Shown one piece after another: positions 1 through 8,575 of a DNA stretch of 37,454 nt. The DNA is taken from assembly GCA_002347685.1 (NCBI GenBank), contig DDWS01000018.1:1-37454 (forward strand), in the 5' to 3' direction. Source of the stretch: Syntrophaceae bacterium UBA2280 (GTDB lineage Bacteria; Desulfobacterota; Syntrophia; Syntrophales; Smithellaceae). The notes beneath the pieces were generated by a model. The model made no database searches. It saw only the letters and a list, made by a program, of their open reading frames with translations, and was not told the DNA's origin. Positions within the stretch are counted from its first letter, which is position 1. Every line of letters starts with the position of its first letter. Made by a program: the position numbers and the translations under genes.

Positions 1-955
1 CATTCATCACCACGAAAAGATTCCTCTTCCGGACCCCTTTTCCCTCTTCTGAAAGTTCACCGAGATCAATGTCGGGCGGATAAACAAAAACCTGCGACAT
101 GGCGCCGCCGTCAACATGCATTTCCGAATGGATTTTTCCATCAACTTCCACATCGATCATCACCGGCGGGAAAGCGGCGGGAACAGCCGCCGAAGCAATC
201 ATGACATCACGAAAAAGCTCTAATGCCTTCGGGTTTTTGATTGCCGCGATCTTCGTCATGTTCCAGATCACTGTTTTTCTTGAATCCAGGTTGGTTGTGG
301 AAATCCAGAGCTCCCTTCCCTTAAGATACTCGGCCGCCACCTCATTTATAAAATTTTCATCAATGGCTTTTTCTATAAGCTGCCGCAACGGTTTGGTGTC
401 CGCCATGGCATCTGTGTTGAAAATCGCAAGCAGGTTTCTTTCTTTGACAATGTCGGATCTTTTCGTGTTCGTGTAGAAGTTTTTCATGACCTTGTCATAT
501 TTCTGACCTAGAAAAGCAAAAGGCGCAATGAGTCCTCCGGTGCTGATTCCGGTAACAAGCAGAAATTCCGGCCTGCTTCCGTGTTCGCTCCATCCGTTCA
601 GGAGACCGGCCCCGAAGGCCCCTTTGTCGCCTCCGCCGGAAAGCGCAAGAATGTTGCTGAGGGGAAGAACCCTGGCCGATTTTCCCTGTTGGTTGAGCCA
701 TTTCCTTTCTCTTGTCCAGGTATCGGCAACATCTGCTGCAAGCCGCTCCATGTCTTGCTTGTTTCCGACAACATAGCGGATTTCGCGGAGTCCCGGCACG
801 CCGGCTCTATGCTCTGCTTCAAAAGGAACGGCCTTTCCCCTTGGAAGCGACGCACACGCTGAAACAAACAATAAAATCATGACAACCTGAACAAAAAAAA
901 CAAGCCGGAAAGTGAACCACGTTTTTTCAGACAGATAGCGTGCTGTTTTATTCAT
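1..955 (-). CDS. Patatin-like phospholipase, lipoprotein (3' end beyond window)
   Basis: The minus-strand frame is open from an ATG at 955 to the window edge (318 codons seen, no stop), so the C-terminus is missing. The N-terminus is a hydrophobic signal segment (about residues 17-33) ending in a lipobox V-S-A-C with Cys34, so the protein is probably an outer- or inner-membrane-anchored lipoprotein. Patatin hallmarks are all present in order: the oxyanion motif GGGDKG (107-112), the nucleophile elbow G-I-S-T-G with Ser138, and the catalytic D-G-G with Asp282. The family hydrolyses acyl esters of lipids with a Ser-Asp dyad. An internal Met (residue 26) is a possible start but would cut the signal peptide. 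The downstream neighbour cannot be seen, and the next gene upstream (enoyl-CoA hydratase, same strand) is 83 bp away. The substrate is unknown. Confidence 0.88.
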   Translation of the reverse strand, partial: MNKTARYLSEKTWFTFRLVFFVQVVMILLFVSACASLPRGKAVPFEAEHRAGVPGLREIRYVVGNKQDMERLAADVADTWTRERKWLNQQGKSARVLPLSNILALSGGGDKGAFGAGLLNGWSEHGSRPEFLLVTGISTGGLIAPFAFLGQKYDKVMKNFYTNTKRSDIVKERNLLAIFNTDAMADTKPLRQLIEKAIDENFINEVAAEYLKGRELWISTTNLDSRKTVIWNMTKIAAIKNPKALELFRDVMIASAAVPAAFPPVMIDVEVDGKIHSEMHVDGGAMSQVFVYPPDIDLGELSEEGKGVRKRNLFVVMN

Positions 956-1038
956 CTTGTTTTCCGACCTCGATCATAAATATTTCAAATGGCACTTTAT
1001 GCTGATCGCTTGCATAGCCACGCATCCCGAAAAAGCGC

Positions 1039-1824
1039 CTATTTTTCTTTCACCTTCTTGAGCATTTTGCCGGCGCCCTGTTGAAAGGCCTCCAAGTAGG
1101 CCTGCTGCGTGGAGGACTCAAACAAAAGCCCCACATCGGCGGGGTAATTCACACCAATGTTGATTGCCCGTTTGCACCCGATCACGGGGGCACCATTATT
1201 CGCTATTTCCTGCGCCATCTTTCTGGCCTCTTCCATCAGCCGGGCCTTGGGGTAAACATGTTCCACCAATCCGATCCGCAGCGCTTCAGGGGCATCAATT
1301 CTGCGTCCGGTGTAGATCAGCTCTTTGGCCTTGCCAACCCCTACGATTTTCGGAAGCCGCTGCGTGCCGCCTCCATCAGGAATAATCCCGAGCTGAACTT
1401 CGGGAATGGAAAACTGGGCCGTTTCATCCGCCAGCCGAATATCACAACCGAGAATCAGCTCCAGACCCGCGCCGAAACAATACCCGTTAATGGCCGCAAT
1501 AACGGGAACGGGAAGCTTTTCGTAAGCCGTAAAGCAATCCCGATAGATCTGAATATGGCCGAACCGGTCATGCCGTTTGATTCCGCCGGTCATATCTTCC
1601 CCTGAAGAAATCATTTTCAGGTCCGTACCGGCACAAAAGGCCCGGTCGCCCGCACCGGTGAGAATCACCACACTGATGGACGGTTCGGCCAGAATATGGT
1701 TTGCGGCCTCGTAGAGCCCCTGAAGGATTCCCCCGTTAAAGGCATTTCTTGCCTCGGGACGGTTGAGCGTTACGACAGCAATATTCTCGTCTTGCTCCAA
1801 CAAAACATCGTGATACGTAAACAT
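1039..1824 (-). CDS. Enoyl-CoA hydratase/isomerase (crotonase family)
   Basis: A protein of 261 aa, the usual length for the family. The frame extends 12 codons further upstream to 1860, but the ATG at 1824 has a good GGAGG ribosome site 5-6 nt upstream, so that start is preferred. The crotonase oxyanion-hole motif A-F-C-A-G-T-D (about residues 62-68) is visible. The two glutamates that act as acid/base in classical hydratases are both kept: Glu122 in G-L-E-L-I-L-G-C-D and Glu142 in I-P-E-V-Q-L-G, the latter followed by the family signature GGGTQRLP. This favours true hydration of 2-enoyl-CoA over an isomerase-only role, but chain-length preference cannot be read. It could supply a beta-oxidation step for acyl-CoAs formed by the ligase at 12.7-14.4 kb; that link is inference. 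Confidence 0.9.
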   Translation of the reverse strand: MFTYHDVLLEQDENIAVVTLNRPEARNAFNGGILQGLYEAANHILAEPSISVVILTGAGDRAFCAGTDLKMISSGEDMTGGIKRHDRFGHIQIYRDCFTAYEKLPVPVIAAINGYCFGAGLELILGCDIRLADETAQFSIPEVQLGIIPDGGGTQRLPKIVGVGKAKELIYTGRRIDAPEALRIGLVEHVYPKARLMEEARKMAQEIANNGAPVIGCKRAINIGVNYPADVGLLFESSTQQAYLEAFQQGAGKMLKKVKEK

Positions 1825-1963
1825 AGATACCTCCGGTTCATCAATTTGGATAATTTGCATAACACGAAATCTTTCAGGGGAAAAGGGGCGAGCGGCGCCG
1901 GGTTGATCTGTTTTCGTTTAAGGACGGCGAGGAAGTGCAAGGAAAGAGCCCCTTAGTGATTTT

Positions 1964-1989
1964 GCTCCTGTGACGATCGACGCAGGAGC
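1964..1989. repeat. Small inverted repeat downstream of the Sel1 gene
   Basis: GCTCCTG at 1964-1970 pairs with CAGGAGC at 1983-1989 around a 12-nt loop. It lies between the stop of the Sel1-repeat gene (2043) and the start of the enoyl-CoA hydratase, so it could be a transcript end or a processing hairpin. No T-run follows it on the minus strand, so it is not a convincing intrinsic terminator. Confidence 0.3.
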
Positions 1990-2042
1990 ATACGACCGCC
2001 TTAATCGTTTCGGGGAGTCCCGCTCATCGCCATTATCCACCT

Positions 2043-3761
2043 TTAATGCAGTCGCTGTTTCGCCTCGTCAAACACCGGCTGATATTGATCATAGCCCTCG
2101 GGCAAGGAGATGTCGTCGTCAAAGCGCAGGGCATTTTGAAAACAGGCCAATCCTTTTAAGTGGAGATATCTGGCCTCATTGATATTGGCCGGATTGACAC
2201 GTGCCAGATGGCTGACTCCCAGATAAATATAAGCTGATGCGATATACTGGAATCCCCGTATTTTTGTCGCTTTTTCCAGGAGGATTGCCGCCTCCTCGAA
2301 TTGTCCGTTATCAAACAAAGCCAGAGCTTGCCTGTAATCGTCATCCCCCGGCTCAATCCCTTCCGGGGTATCTTCCGGAAAATCGGCAAGGGTATCTTCT
2401 ACTTTTTTTTCTTTTACAGGGGGTGACGGTTTCATCTTTTCCTGGAGACTGGCGATGACATGGCTTCCTTTCCGGGCGAGCGCCAGCAAGGAAGCGTCTG
2501 AGGGATTATCACGCAGTCCCTGATCCACAGTGGCTCTGAAGGCAATGATGAGTCCGGGAATCTGCTGCCTGTTCTTCCTGCGGTATGCCGCGGATCGCTC
2601 AGCGGCTTGAATCGGTCGCAGCTGTTCTTGCGCGATTTTTTCTTTGGCACGGGTTTTCTCTTCGATCAACCGCCAGGCAGATGCGATTAAACGCCGCAAC
2701 TGTGATTCGTCAAAATCAGAGGTCATCAACGGGGAAAGAAGCTCGTGGAATCTCTCCCAATCCTTCTTGGCAAGCGCGGATTCGGCTTCCTGAACCCGGG
2801 GGTTCATTTTTCCGCTGATCCGTTTGCTAAGCGCCTCGCAGGTATTAGAAACATCCCGATAGGCCGGATCAAATTCGGAAATGCGCTGACAGGACCGCAA
2901 GGCCATTGCGGGATTTCTCCTTTTTTCCGAATGTAAAATGGCATGCTGCATGTCGATATAGGAACGAAGGGAGGAATCGGTATTTTGGGCAATCTTTTGT
3001 GACCATGTTTGGGCTTCTTGGGCATTTTCCGGTATACCGCCTGCACCTTTGTAAAGATCATAGAGTTTTACCTGGGCCCTGATTTCTCTTTTCGCACTTT
3101 TGAGGTACCAGGCCAGTGCTTCGCCGGGATTTGCCGGTGCCACTTTTCCTTCTAGATAGATATTGCCCAGCGCGAACTGCGCCTTCCCGTTTCCCTGCCG
3201 GGCTGCTTTACGGTACCAATCCAGGGATTCCCGGGGATTGACAGGCACGCCGACACCCTCCCGGTATACCCAGCCAAGGTTATACTGCGCGATCGCGTTT
3301 CCTTTCTTTGCGCTTTGGCTGTACCTTCTGATTCTTTTGTTGAATTCCTGTCTGAGGTTCTTGTCCTTCAGATAGACTGCGGCAAGATAAATCTGAGCTT
3401 TTTCATGGCCCCGTTCAGCAGACTTAAAGAGCCAATTGAGGGATTCGGAAGATTGCCGGCTGAGCACGCCACCTTGCTCATACATGACTCCCAGATAAAA
3501 CTGCGCTTCCGGATGATTGAGCTTAGCCGCCAGATGATACCATTGGGAGGCGATCAACGGATTCGCGGGACCGTCCACTCCAAACTCATACCGTTCTCCG
3601 AGAAGAAGCCTCGATTTTACATTCCCCTTCTGCGCGGAAATTCGAAGGTGCTCAATATCCTCTTTCGCCAATCTGGAAGGGGCACAGGCGCCAAGGCACA
3701 GTGCCAACACCAAGGAAAATAAGATCAGCAGGATGATTTTAACCGTTCCTGTAAACCGCAT
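2043..3761 (-). CDS. Sel1/TPR-repeat lipoprotein
   Basis: A 572-aa protein starting with a canonical lipoprotein signal: a hydrophobic stretch about 9-22 and lipobox L-G-A-C with Cys26. Residues ~35-265 contain about six Sel1-like repeats, recognisable by recurring A-x-x-G-x-x-x-A-Q-x-x-L-G-x-x-Y patterns followed by W-Y/W-L-x-K-A-A. The middle (~270-430) is charged, helical and without recognisable domain; residues ~480-570 again look like TPR helices. Sel1 repeats are protein-protein scaffolds, so this is probably a periplasmic or outer-membrane-facing adaptor. It is divergent from the kinase gene at 3906 with a 144-bp shared promoter region, and Sel1 proteins often neighbour kinase/FHA sets, so a role with that module is plausible but inferred. 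No strong Shine-Dalgarno is seen at the chosen ATG. Confidence 0.82.
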   Translation of the reverse strand: MRFTGTVKIILLILFSLVLALCLGACAPSRLAKEDIEHLRISAQKGNVKSRLLLGERYEFGVDGPANPLIASQWYHLAAKLNHPEAQFYLGVMYEQGGVLSRQSSESLNWLFKSAERGHEKAQIYLAAVYLKDKNLRQEFNKRIRRYSQSAKKGNAIAQYNLGWVYREGVGVPVNPRESLDWYRKAARQGNGKAQFALGNIYLEGKVAPANPGEALAWYLKSAKREIRAQVKLYDLYKGAGGIPENAQEAQTWSQKIAQNTDSSLRSYIDMQHAILHSEKRRNPAMALRSCQRISEFDPAYRDVSNTCEALSKRISGKMNPRVQEAESALAKKDWERFHELLSPLMTSDFDESQLRRLIASAWRLIEEKTRAKEKIAQEQLRPIQAAERSAAYRRKNRQQIPGLIIAFRATVDQGLRDNPSDASLLALARKGSHVIASLQEKMKPSPPVKEKKVEDTLADFPEDTPEGIEPGDDDYRQALALFDNGQFEEAAILLEKATKIRGFQYIASAYIYLGVSHLARVNPANINEARYLHLKGLACFQNALRFDDDISLPEGYDQYQPVFDEAKQRLH

Positions 3762-3778
3762 GGATGGAGATTACCTGT

Positions 3779-3797
3779 CTTGCATCGAAAATGCAAG
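3779..3797. promoter_or_regulatory. Perfect palindrome in the Sel1/kinase divergent promoter region
   Basis: CTTGCAT (3779-3785) and ATGCAAG (3791-3797) form a perfect 7-bp inverted repeat with a 5-nt loop, 18 bp upstream of the Sel1 gene start in the divergent intergenic region. It may be an operator or a 5' UTR hairpin. The rest of the intergenic region is AT-rich and probably holds both promoters, but I cannot place -35/-10 boxes with confidence. Confidence 0.35.
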
Positions 3798-3905
3798 CAA
3801 CAGCCGATGTTCATGATCATCATTAAAAAACAAGATTGAATAATTTCACGGGATATGCTTAATTTTTTTATATGAATCAAGATATTAGGTCTACGGGGCT
3901 CATGC

Positions 3906-5411
3906 ATGTCCGATCATGACAGAACCATTCAGAGTATCGCGCAAATCCATGGATTTGAGATCATCGGTCTGATCTCAAATCAGGGAGGAATGGCCGATGT
4001 CTACGAGGCATACCAATTATCCGTCGGCCGACGGGTTGCCGCAAAAAAGCTCAAGTCCCGTTTCATCCATGATGAGAACATTAAAAACAGATTTGAGAAA
4101 GAGGCAAAGCTTCTCGGGCAGCTAAACCATGCCAACATCGTCCAGGTGATTGATTTCAGCAATAAACATCTGACGCTTTTTATGGAATTCATCGAGGGGA
4201 AATCTCTCGACGAACTTCTCGCTCAGAAAGAAATATTATCCCTCGAGGAATCATTGCGGATCATATCGGAGGTCCTGGCCGGCCTGCATTATGCGCATCA
4301 ACACAACATCATCCATCGCGACATCAAGCCGGGAAATATTATTTTAACCGATGACAGCCGGGTAAAGATCACCGACTTCGGTATTGCCGGCATCGTGGGC
4401 GGAAGTGAACAGGATTCTAAGACAAGACAGGAGAACCTGGTCGGCACACCTTCCTACATTTCACCGGAACAGATTACGGCAGAAGAAATAGGTCCCTGGT
4501 CGGATATCTACTCGACGGGCATTACCCTATATCGGCTGACGACCGGAAAGCTTCCTTTTATCGGCGACAATGTCATTCAGACCGCCGCGATGCATTTACA
4601 GGAAACCCCTGTCCCACCGCAGGACATTTCTCCACTGATCTCATTGGAATTAAGCCGCATCATTCTCAAGGCCATTGCCAAAAATCCGGAGGATCGCTTT
4701 TCCACGGCGCTGGCTTTCAAAGAGGCCGTCGACAGGCTCCTGCACCCCCGGAAAGACAAAGCCTATTTGCGGGAAGCTAAAGCGGAATGGGAAAAATCCA
4801 GACAGGAACGCACGATACAAAGAAAGCGCCGTTTGTTGAATTCCATCAATCTTTCTCAAATGGCCCTCGCGGAAAACTCTGATTTACCGGGAGCCCGGCA
4901 AGTCCTTGATGACGCTCAAAAAGATTTGAAAAAAATCAGGTGGAAAGAATACAGCGTCCTTGGCGGGGCCGCCATGATTGTGGCAGGCGTTATTATTTTT
5001 TTGATTGTTCAATTGTCCAGCGGTGTCGGCAAACTGGACCTTTTCACCAACGAAGCAGCTGATGTTTACTTAAATGGCGTTAAAATCGGAACGGCGCCTT
5101 TCGTCTTTCAGAACATACCCGCCGGCCACCATAAAATCGCGGTTGAACAACCCGGTTTTTATCGATCTCCTGAAAAGGACATCGTGATCAAAAAAGGTCA
5201 GCTGCTGAGCCTCAACGAAATTATCCCCAGCGGAGGTATGGTGATGATCACGTCTTCCAGGCCCGGGATGACCGTCAAAATCGACGGTGTGGATAGCGGC
5301 CAAACGCCCCTGTCGAGAAAGCTCGTCATCGGCCGTCACAGCATTGAAGTAAATGGAATAACCCGGGAGGTGCTGATTCAGGAGAATGATCATCTTACCA
5401 TCGCTTTTTAA
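3906..5411 (+). CDS. Membrane Ser/Thr protein kinase with PEGA domains
   Basis: A 501-aa Hanks-type kinase. Residues ~17-275 are the kinase domain: a glycine loop with Q-G-G-M-A-D-V-Y (26-33; the first loop Gly is not conserved), the ATP lysine in V-A-A-K-K-L (Lys47/48), the helix-C Glu in E-K-E-A-K, the catalytic loop H-R-D-I-K-P-G-N (137-144), D-F-G (157-159), and an activation segment with G-T-P-S-Y-I-S-P-E. A single transmembrane helix follows near residues 350-372. The outer part contains two PEGA-type beta repeats (~376-440 and ~441-500; P-x-G-x-H-K/S-I-x-V), a domain often found in surface-exposed kinases. All catalytic residues are kept, so it should be active. It is followed by a PP2C phosphatase and an FHA protein on the same strand, forming a phosphorylation, dephosphorylation and phospho-reader set. 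Confidence 0.93.
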   Translation: MSDHDRTIQSIAQIHGFEIIGLISNQGGMADVYEAYQLSVGRRVAAKKLKSRFIHDENIKNRFEKEAKLLGQLNHANIVQVIDFSNKHLTLFMEFIEGKSLDELLAQKEILSLEESLRIISEVLAGLHYAHQHNIIHRDIKPGNIILTDDSRVKITDFGIAGIVGGSEQDSKTRQENLVGTPSYISPEQITAEEIGPWSDIYSTGITLYRLTTGKLPFIGDNVIQTAAMHLQETPVPPQDISPLISLELSRIILKAIAKNPEDRFSTALAFKEAVDRLLHPRKDKAYLREAKAEWEKSRQERTIQRKRRLLNSINLSQMALAENSDLPGARQVLDDAQKDLKKIRWKEYSVLGGAAMIVAGVIIFLIVQLSSGVGKLDLFTNEAADVYLNGVKIGTAPFVFQNIPAGHHKIAVEQPGFYRSPEKDIVIKKGQLLSLNEIIPSGGMVMITSSRPGMTVKIDGVDSGQTPLSRKLVIGRHSIEVNGITREVLIQENDHLTIAF

Positions 5412-5513
5412 CGCATCTTGCGGTATGCGTCTGTCGTGTGATACAAAGGGCTTCATACGGAGACAGCTTCAAAGGCCCATGGTCTCGTTTCACGCTGACA
5501 CCAGGAGGAATCA

Positions 5514-6308
5514 TTGATATTCACTGCGGGAGGGAAAACCGATCAGGGCCTGGTGCGCGCCAAAAATGAAGACCATATTTATCTCAATGAGAGGCAACGC
5601 CTTGCTGTCGTGGCCGACGGCATGGGCGGACACACGGCCGGAGAAACCGCAAGTAAACTGGCGGTAGAAGTGCTGTGCGATTATTTTCTGAAGGACACCC
5701 ATGCGATCCCGCATTATGATTCTTCCTACTCCAAAACAACAAACAGGCTGAACGCCGCCATCGAGCTTGCCAACCGGGCCGTCTATGAAGCCGCGGAAAA
5801 CTCGCCCGGATTAAGCGGGATGGGAACCACCATTGCGGCTGCCATGCTTTCGGGCAATCAATTGAGTTTCGCCCACATCGGCGACAGCCGCATTTACCTG
5901 GTGAGATCCGGCAGCATTGAGCAGTTGACCGATGATCATTCCTTTGTCCGCGAGCAGGTCAAACGAGACCGGATCAGCAATGAAGAAGCGGCGCGATCCG
6001 TGATGAAAAGCATTCTGACCCGGGCTGTGGGGATCAGCCTGGACGTCTGCGCGGACTTAGGCGAGTTGACCGTCCTTTCGGGCGACATCCTGCTTTTGTG
6101 CAGCGACGGCCTGTATAACATGGTTTCAGACGAGGAGATACTGGAGATTATCTCCCACGCGGACAACGTGCACGCCGCAAGTGAAATTCTGGTCGATACC
6201 GCCAACGATCATGGGGGCAAAGATAATATATCTGCGATTGTCGGTTATGCTCATAAAGAAAAATGGTATTCATCCTGGTCGGGATTTATTGAAGCTTTTC
6301 GGAGGTGA
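5514..6308 (+). CDS. PP2C-family Ser/Thr protein phosphatase
   Basis: A 264-aa PPM/PP2C phosphatase starting at a TTG codon: an AGGAGGAA ribosome site at 5503-5510 lies directly upstream and the protein begins with the family's usual T-D-x-G-x-V-R-x-x-N-E-D (9-20). Metal-binding aspartates are visible in A-D-G-M-G-G-H (Asp35), C-S-D-G-L (Asp198) and K-D-N-I-S (Asp237), plus H-I-G-D-S-R (121-126). The enzyme removes phosphate from Ser/Thr and probably reverses the kinase encoded 102 bp upstream. It is cytosolic, with no membrane segment. The stop codon lies 3 bp before the FHA gene's ATG, so the two are translationally linked. Confidence 0.93.
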   Translation: MIFTAGGKTDQGLVRAKNEDHIYLNERQRLAVVADGMGGHTAGETASKLAVEVLCDYFLKDTHAIPHYDSSYSKTTNRLNAAIELANRAVYEAAENSPGLSGMGTTIAAAMLSGNQLSFAHIGDSRIYLVRSGSIEQLTDDHSFVREQVKRDRISNEEAARSVMKSILTRAVGISLDVCADLGELTVLSGDILLLCSDGLYNMVSDEEILEIISHADNVHAASEILVDTANDHGGKDNISAIVGYAHKEKWYSSWSGFIEAFRR

Positions 6309-6311
6309 TGG

Positions 6312-7025
6312 ATGGCAAAGATCATACTGAAATACAAAGACGCGATTATCCAGGAGACGGTTCTGGATAAAGGAATCGTGGCAATCGGAAGAAGACCTGA
6401 TAATAACATCATCATAGATAATCAGGCCGTCTCGGGACATCATGCCATCGTCGAGGCACAATGGGATCAGTTATTCGTTGAAGATTTAAAAAGCCTCAAC
6501 GGAACTTATTTAAACGGCCAGAGAATTAACAGGGCGGAACTGTTTAACAAGGATGTCCTTCTCATCGGCGTACACGCGCTGGAAATTGTTTTTGATAAAG
6601 ACCGCTTAGGCGACCCGATGGCCACTGCCGCTCGGGGACGTTCCATGTCTGAAACAGTCGTTTTTACTCCCGATGAGCAAAAGAAAATTCTTCTGGCCGC
6701 CAACAAAGCAATCCCTGATGTGCTGGGCGGCTTTCTGGTTATTCAAGGATCGAGCGCTCATCAAAACTATGTCTTCAAGGAAAAGGTTTCCTCCATCGGT
6801 AAAGAAAAAGGCTCTGTCATCAGGCTGAGCGGATTTTTCGCTCCCAAACAGGCTGCGCTGGTCAACCGCCGGAAGGAAGGTTATTTCATCACACCCACGG
6901 GAAATAAAACCATCAAAGTCAACGGGGAAGCCATTCATCATCGTTATGACCTGAAAGACGGCGATATTGTGGATATCGGCAGGCTGAAATTGCAGTTTTA
7001 TATCAAAGAGACTCACATGAAATAA
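6312..7025 (+). CDS. FHA-domain protein (one canonical and one degenerate FHA domain)
   Basis: A 237-aa protein. Residues ~3-95 are a canonical FHA phosphothreonine-binding domain: G-R-R-P-D-N (26-31), S-G-H-H (41-44) and L-N-G-T-Y-L-N-G (62-69), so the Arg, Ser, His and Asn that contact phosphothreonine and the peptide are all present. Residues ~145-235 look like a second FHA fold (S-S-I-G-K-E-K near the start, I-K-V-N-G-E, then L-K-D-G-D-I-V-D-I-G) in which the Ser-x-x-His motif is replaced by A-P-K-Q; this half probably no longer binds phosphothreonine. It is likely the reader of the neighbouring kinase's substrates. The GGAGG site upstream of the ATG overlaps the phosphatase stop, indicating one transcript. 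Confidence 0.9.
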   Translation: MAKIILKYKDAIIQETVLDKGIVAIGRRPDNNIIIDNQAVSGHHAIVEAQWDQLFVEDLKSLNGTYLNGQRINRAELFNKDVLLIGVHALEIVFDKDRLGDPMATAARGRSMSETVVFTPDEQKKILLAANKAIPDVLGGFLVIQGSSAHQNYVFKEKVSSIGKEKGSVIRLSGFFAPKQAALVNRRKEGYFITPTGNKTIKVNGEAIHHRYDLKDGDIVDIGRLKLQFYIKETHMK

Positions 7026-7028
7026 ATC

Positions 7029-7045
7029 GGGTGTACACGACACCC
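7029..7045. terminator. Short hairpin between convergent genes
   Basis: GGGTGT (7029-7034) and ACACCC (7040-7045) form a 6-bp stem with a 5-nt loop exactly in the 21-bp gap between the FHA stop and the MFS stop on the opposite strand. There is no clear T-run, so it would be a weak bidirectional terminator at best. Confidence 0.35.
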
Positions 7046-7046
7046 T

Positions 7047-8321
7047 TCAAGGTTCATCTCGCAGGGGCGGGCGGGCCATCAGCACCAGAATGCAGCAGGC
7101 AAAAAGAAGTGCCGTGGCAATGGTAAAAGGCACGAAGTAGCTGCCCGTCATGTCAAAAAGAAAACCGGCGAACATCGGGCTTACGGCGCTCGCCATTGTC
7201 ACCACCGGGGTTGTCCAGCCGACAATCCTCGAAAAATGGGTCCGGCCGAAATAAGCGCCCATCACATGGGGCAAAAGCACAATCATCCCGCCAAATCCGA
7301 TGCCGGTGAGACTGGAATACAGATACACAAAAAAGATTTCCCGGGCATTCATCAGCGACACGATGCCCAATCCCATACAGGCCAGAAAGACAGCCGCCAG
7401 GTAACGGCCCTCGAAGTGCATGCCTAAAATCCCGCTCAGCAGCCGCCCCAGAATGCTCATTCCCAGCATCAAGCCCAGCGCCGTAGCCGACAGAACCGGC
7501 GAATACTGCAAATCCCGAAGATAAGCAACCTGATGGGTGGTTAACATATTGTGGGTAAAAAGCAGCACGGAAAACAGAATCAGCAGAATCCATAAAGCCG
7601 GTGTTCGCAGAGCGTCTCGCACGCTCCAATCCTCACGTGTGTGATAGACGCGGTCTTTTAATATACTTTGCGGCTCATCTAGAGGATCATGAGATGCCTG
7701 ACCATCCGGAACCTGGCCCTCGGCTTCCGGCGTATCCCGGATGAAGAAACCGGCCAGCATCACCCCCAGCAGCAAATGCAGGCCGGCCAGGCAAGCCCAG
7801 GTCCAGCGCCATCCCAGTCCTGTCATCATCAAACTGATGAGCGTCGGCATCAGAAACCCGCCCATGCCGCCCGAGGCAAAAAGAAGACCCAGCGCCAATG
7901 ACCTGCGCCGGATAAACCAGTGGTTGATGATGGTGGTTACGGGTAGAAACTCGGAAAAAGCCAGCCCCAATCCACCCATCATGCCGAAAAACAGGTAAAC
8001 CTGCCAGAGCTCCCGAACCTGAGACATGCCCAGCAACCCCAGCGCTGCAATGATATTCCCGGCAAAAATATTCTTCCTTGCGCCGAACCGGGCGATGGTG
8101 AATCCGGCGAGCGGTCCGAGCAGACCGCCAATGACGAGAAACAGCGTGAACGGGCCGGACAGCGCAGAGCGGCTCCAGCCGAACGTTTCACTCATCGACG
8201 GCAGGAATACACCAAACGCATAGGTGATGTTTCCGCAAATGCTCCCATACGCCAACATCGCGCCGGCAAGAACAAGCCAGCCGGAAAAATGATTTTGTCG
8301 GGATTCGGATCGATGCGTCAC
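7047..8321 (-). CDS. MFS transporter (monocarboxylate / oxalate-formate antiporter type)
   Basis: A 424-aa membrane protein with about 12 transmembrane helices and a hydrophilic central loop (about residues 195-230), the usual MFS layout of two six-helix halves. The first half has Y-A-F-G-V-F-L-P-S-M-S-E-x-F-G-W-S-R, a pattern typical of the monocarboxylate-porter/OFA branch, and the helix 2-3 loop G-A-R-K-N. The substrate is probably a small organic acid, but that is family inference. The start appears to be GTG at 8321: there is no Met before the first helix, and no strong ribosome site is visible. An open frame ending 5 nt upstream (8327-8572) may mean its translation is coupled. Confidence 0.85.
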   Translation of the reverse strand: MTHRSESRQNHFSGWLVLAGAMLAYGSICGNITYAFGVFLPSMSETFGWSRSALSGPFTLFLVIGGLLGPLAGFTIARFGARKNIFAGNIIAALGLLGMSQVRELWQVYLFFGMMGGLGLAFSEFLPVTTIINHWFIRRRSLALGLLFASGGMGGFLMPTLISLMMTGLGWRWTWACLAGLHLLLGVMLAGFFIRDTPEAEGQVPDGQASHDPLDEPQSILKDRVYHTREDWSVRDALRTPALWILLILFSVLLFTHNMLTTHQVAYLRDLQYSPVLSATALGLMLGMSILGRLLSGILGMHFEGRYLAAVFLACMGLGIVSLMNAREIFFVYLYSSLTGIGFGGMIVLLPHVMGAYFGRTHFSRIVGWTTPVVTMASAVSPMFAGFLFDMTGSYFVPFTIATALLFACCILVLMARPPLRDEP

Positions 8322-8326
8322 AAAGT

Positions 8327-8572
8327 TCAGTAAGCACTCGCTTTCGGTGGATATCGGCGTGTGAAAATCTCTGTCACAGGCGACAGCCCGCCACCCGTAA
8401 CCTCGTATGCGACCTTCGAATTGTCAAGAACAAAGATTGGATGCCGATCAGCCCGACACCGTTTTTCTTTCTGGCCGGAATCGAAGACGGTCCTTGCGCG
8501 GTCAAAATAGGCAGTCCCTTCTTGGATTTTTACGCCTTTTGCAAACCCCTCTGCCGGAGTGCCGAATTCGGA
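8327..8572 (-). pseudogene. Open frame without a start codon, in frame after the double stop of the next gene
   Basis: On the minus strand the frame of the TIGR04076-like gene ends in two successive TAA codons (8578-8573) and then stays open for 81 codons to a TGA at 8329-8327, just 5 nt before the GTG of the MFS gene. The conceptual peptide has a balanced, protein-like composition, but there is no ATG, GTG or TTG in frame that would give most of it. It may be a decayed gene remnant or simply chance openness. I recognise no family. The interval also contains a 10-bp perfect palindrome CCGAATTCGG at 8562-8571. Confidence 0.2.
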
Positions 8573-8575
8573 TTA

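Noticed and set aside
3906..7025. Type VI secretion regulatory locus
   Set aside because: Kinase, phosphatase and FHA fit the pattern, but no secretion structural gene is present in the window.
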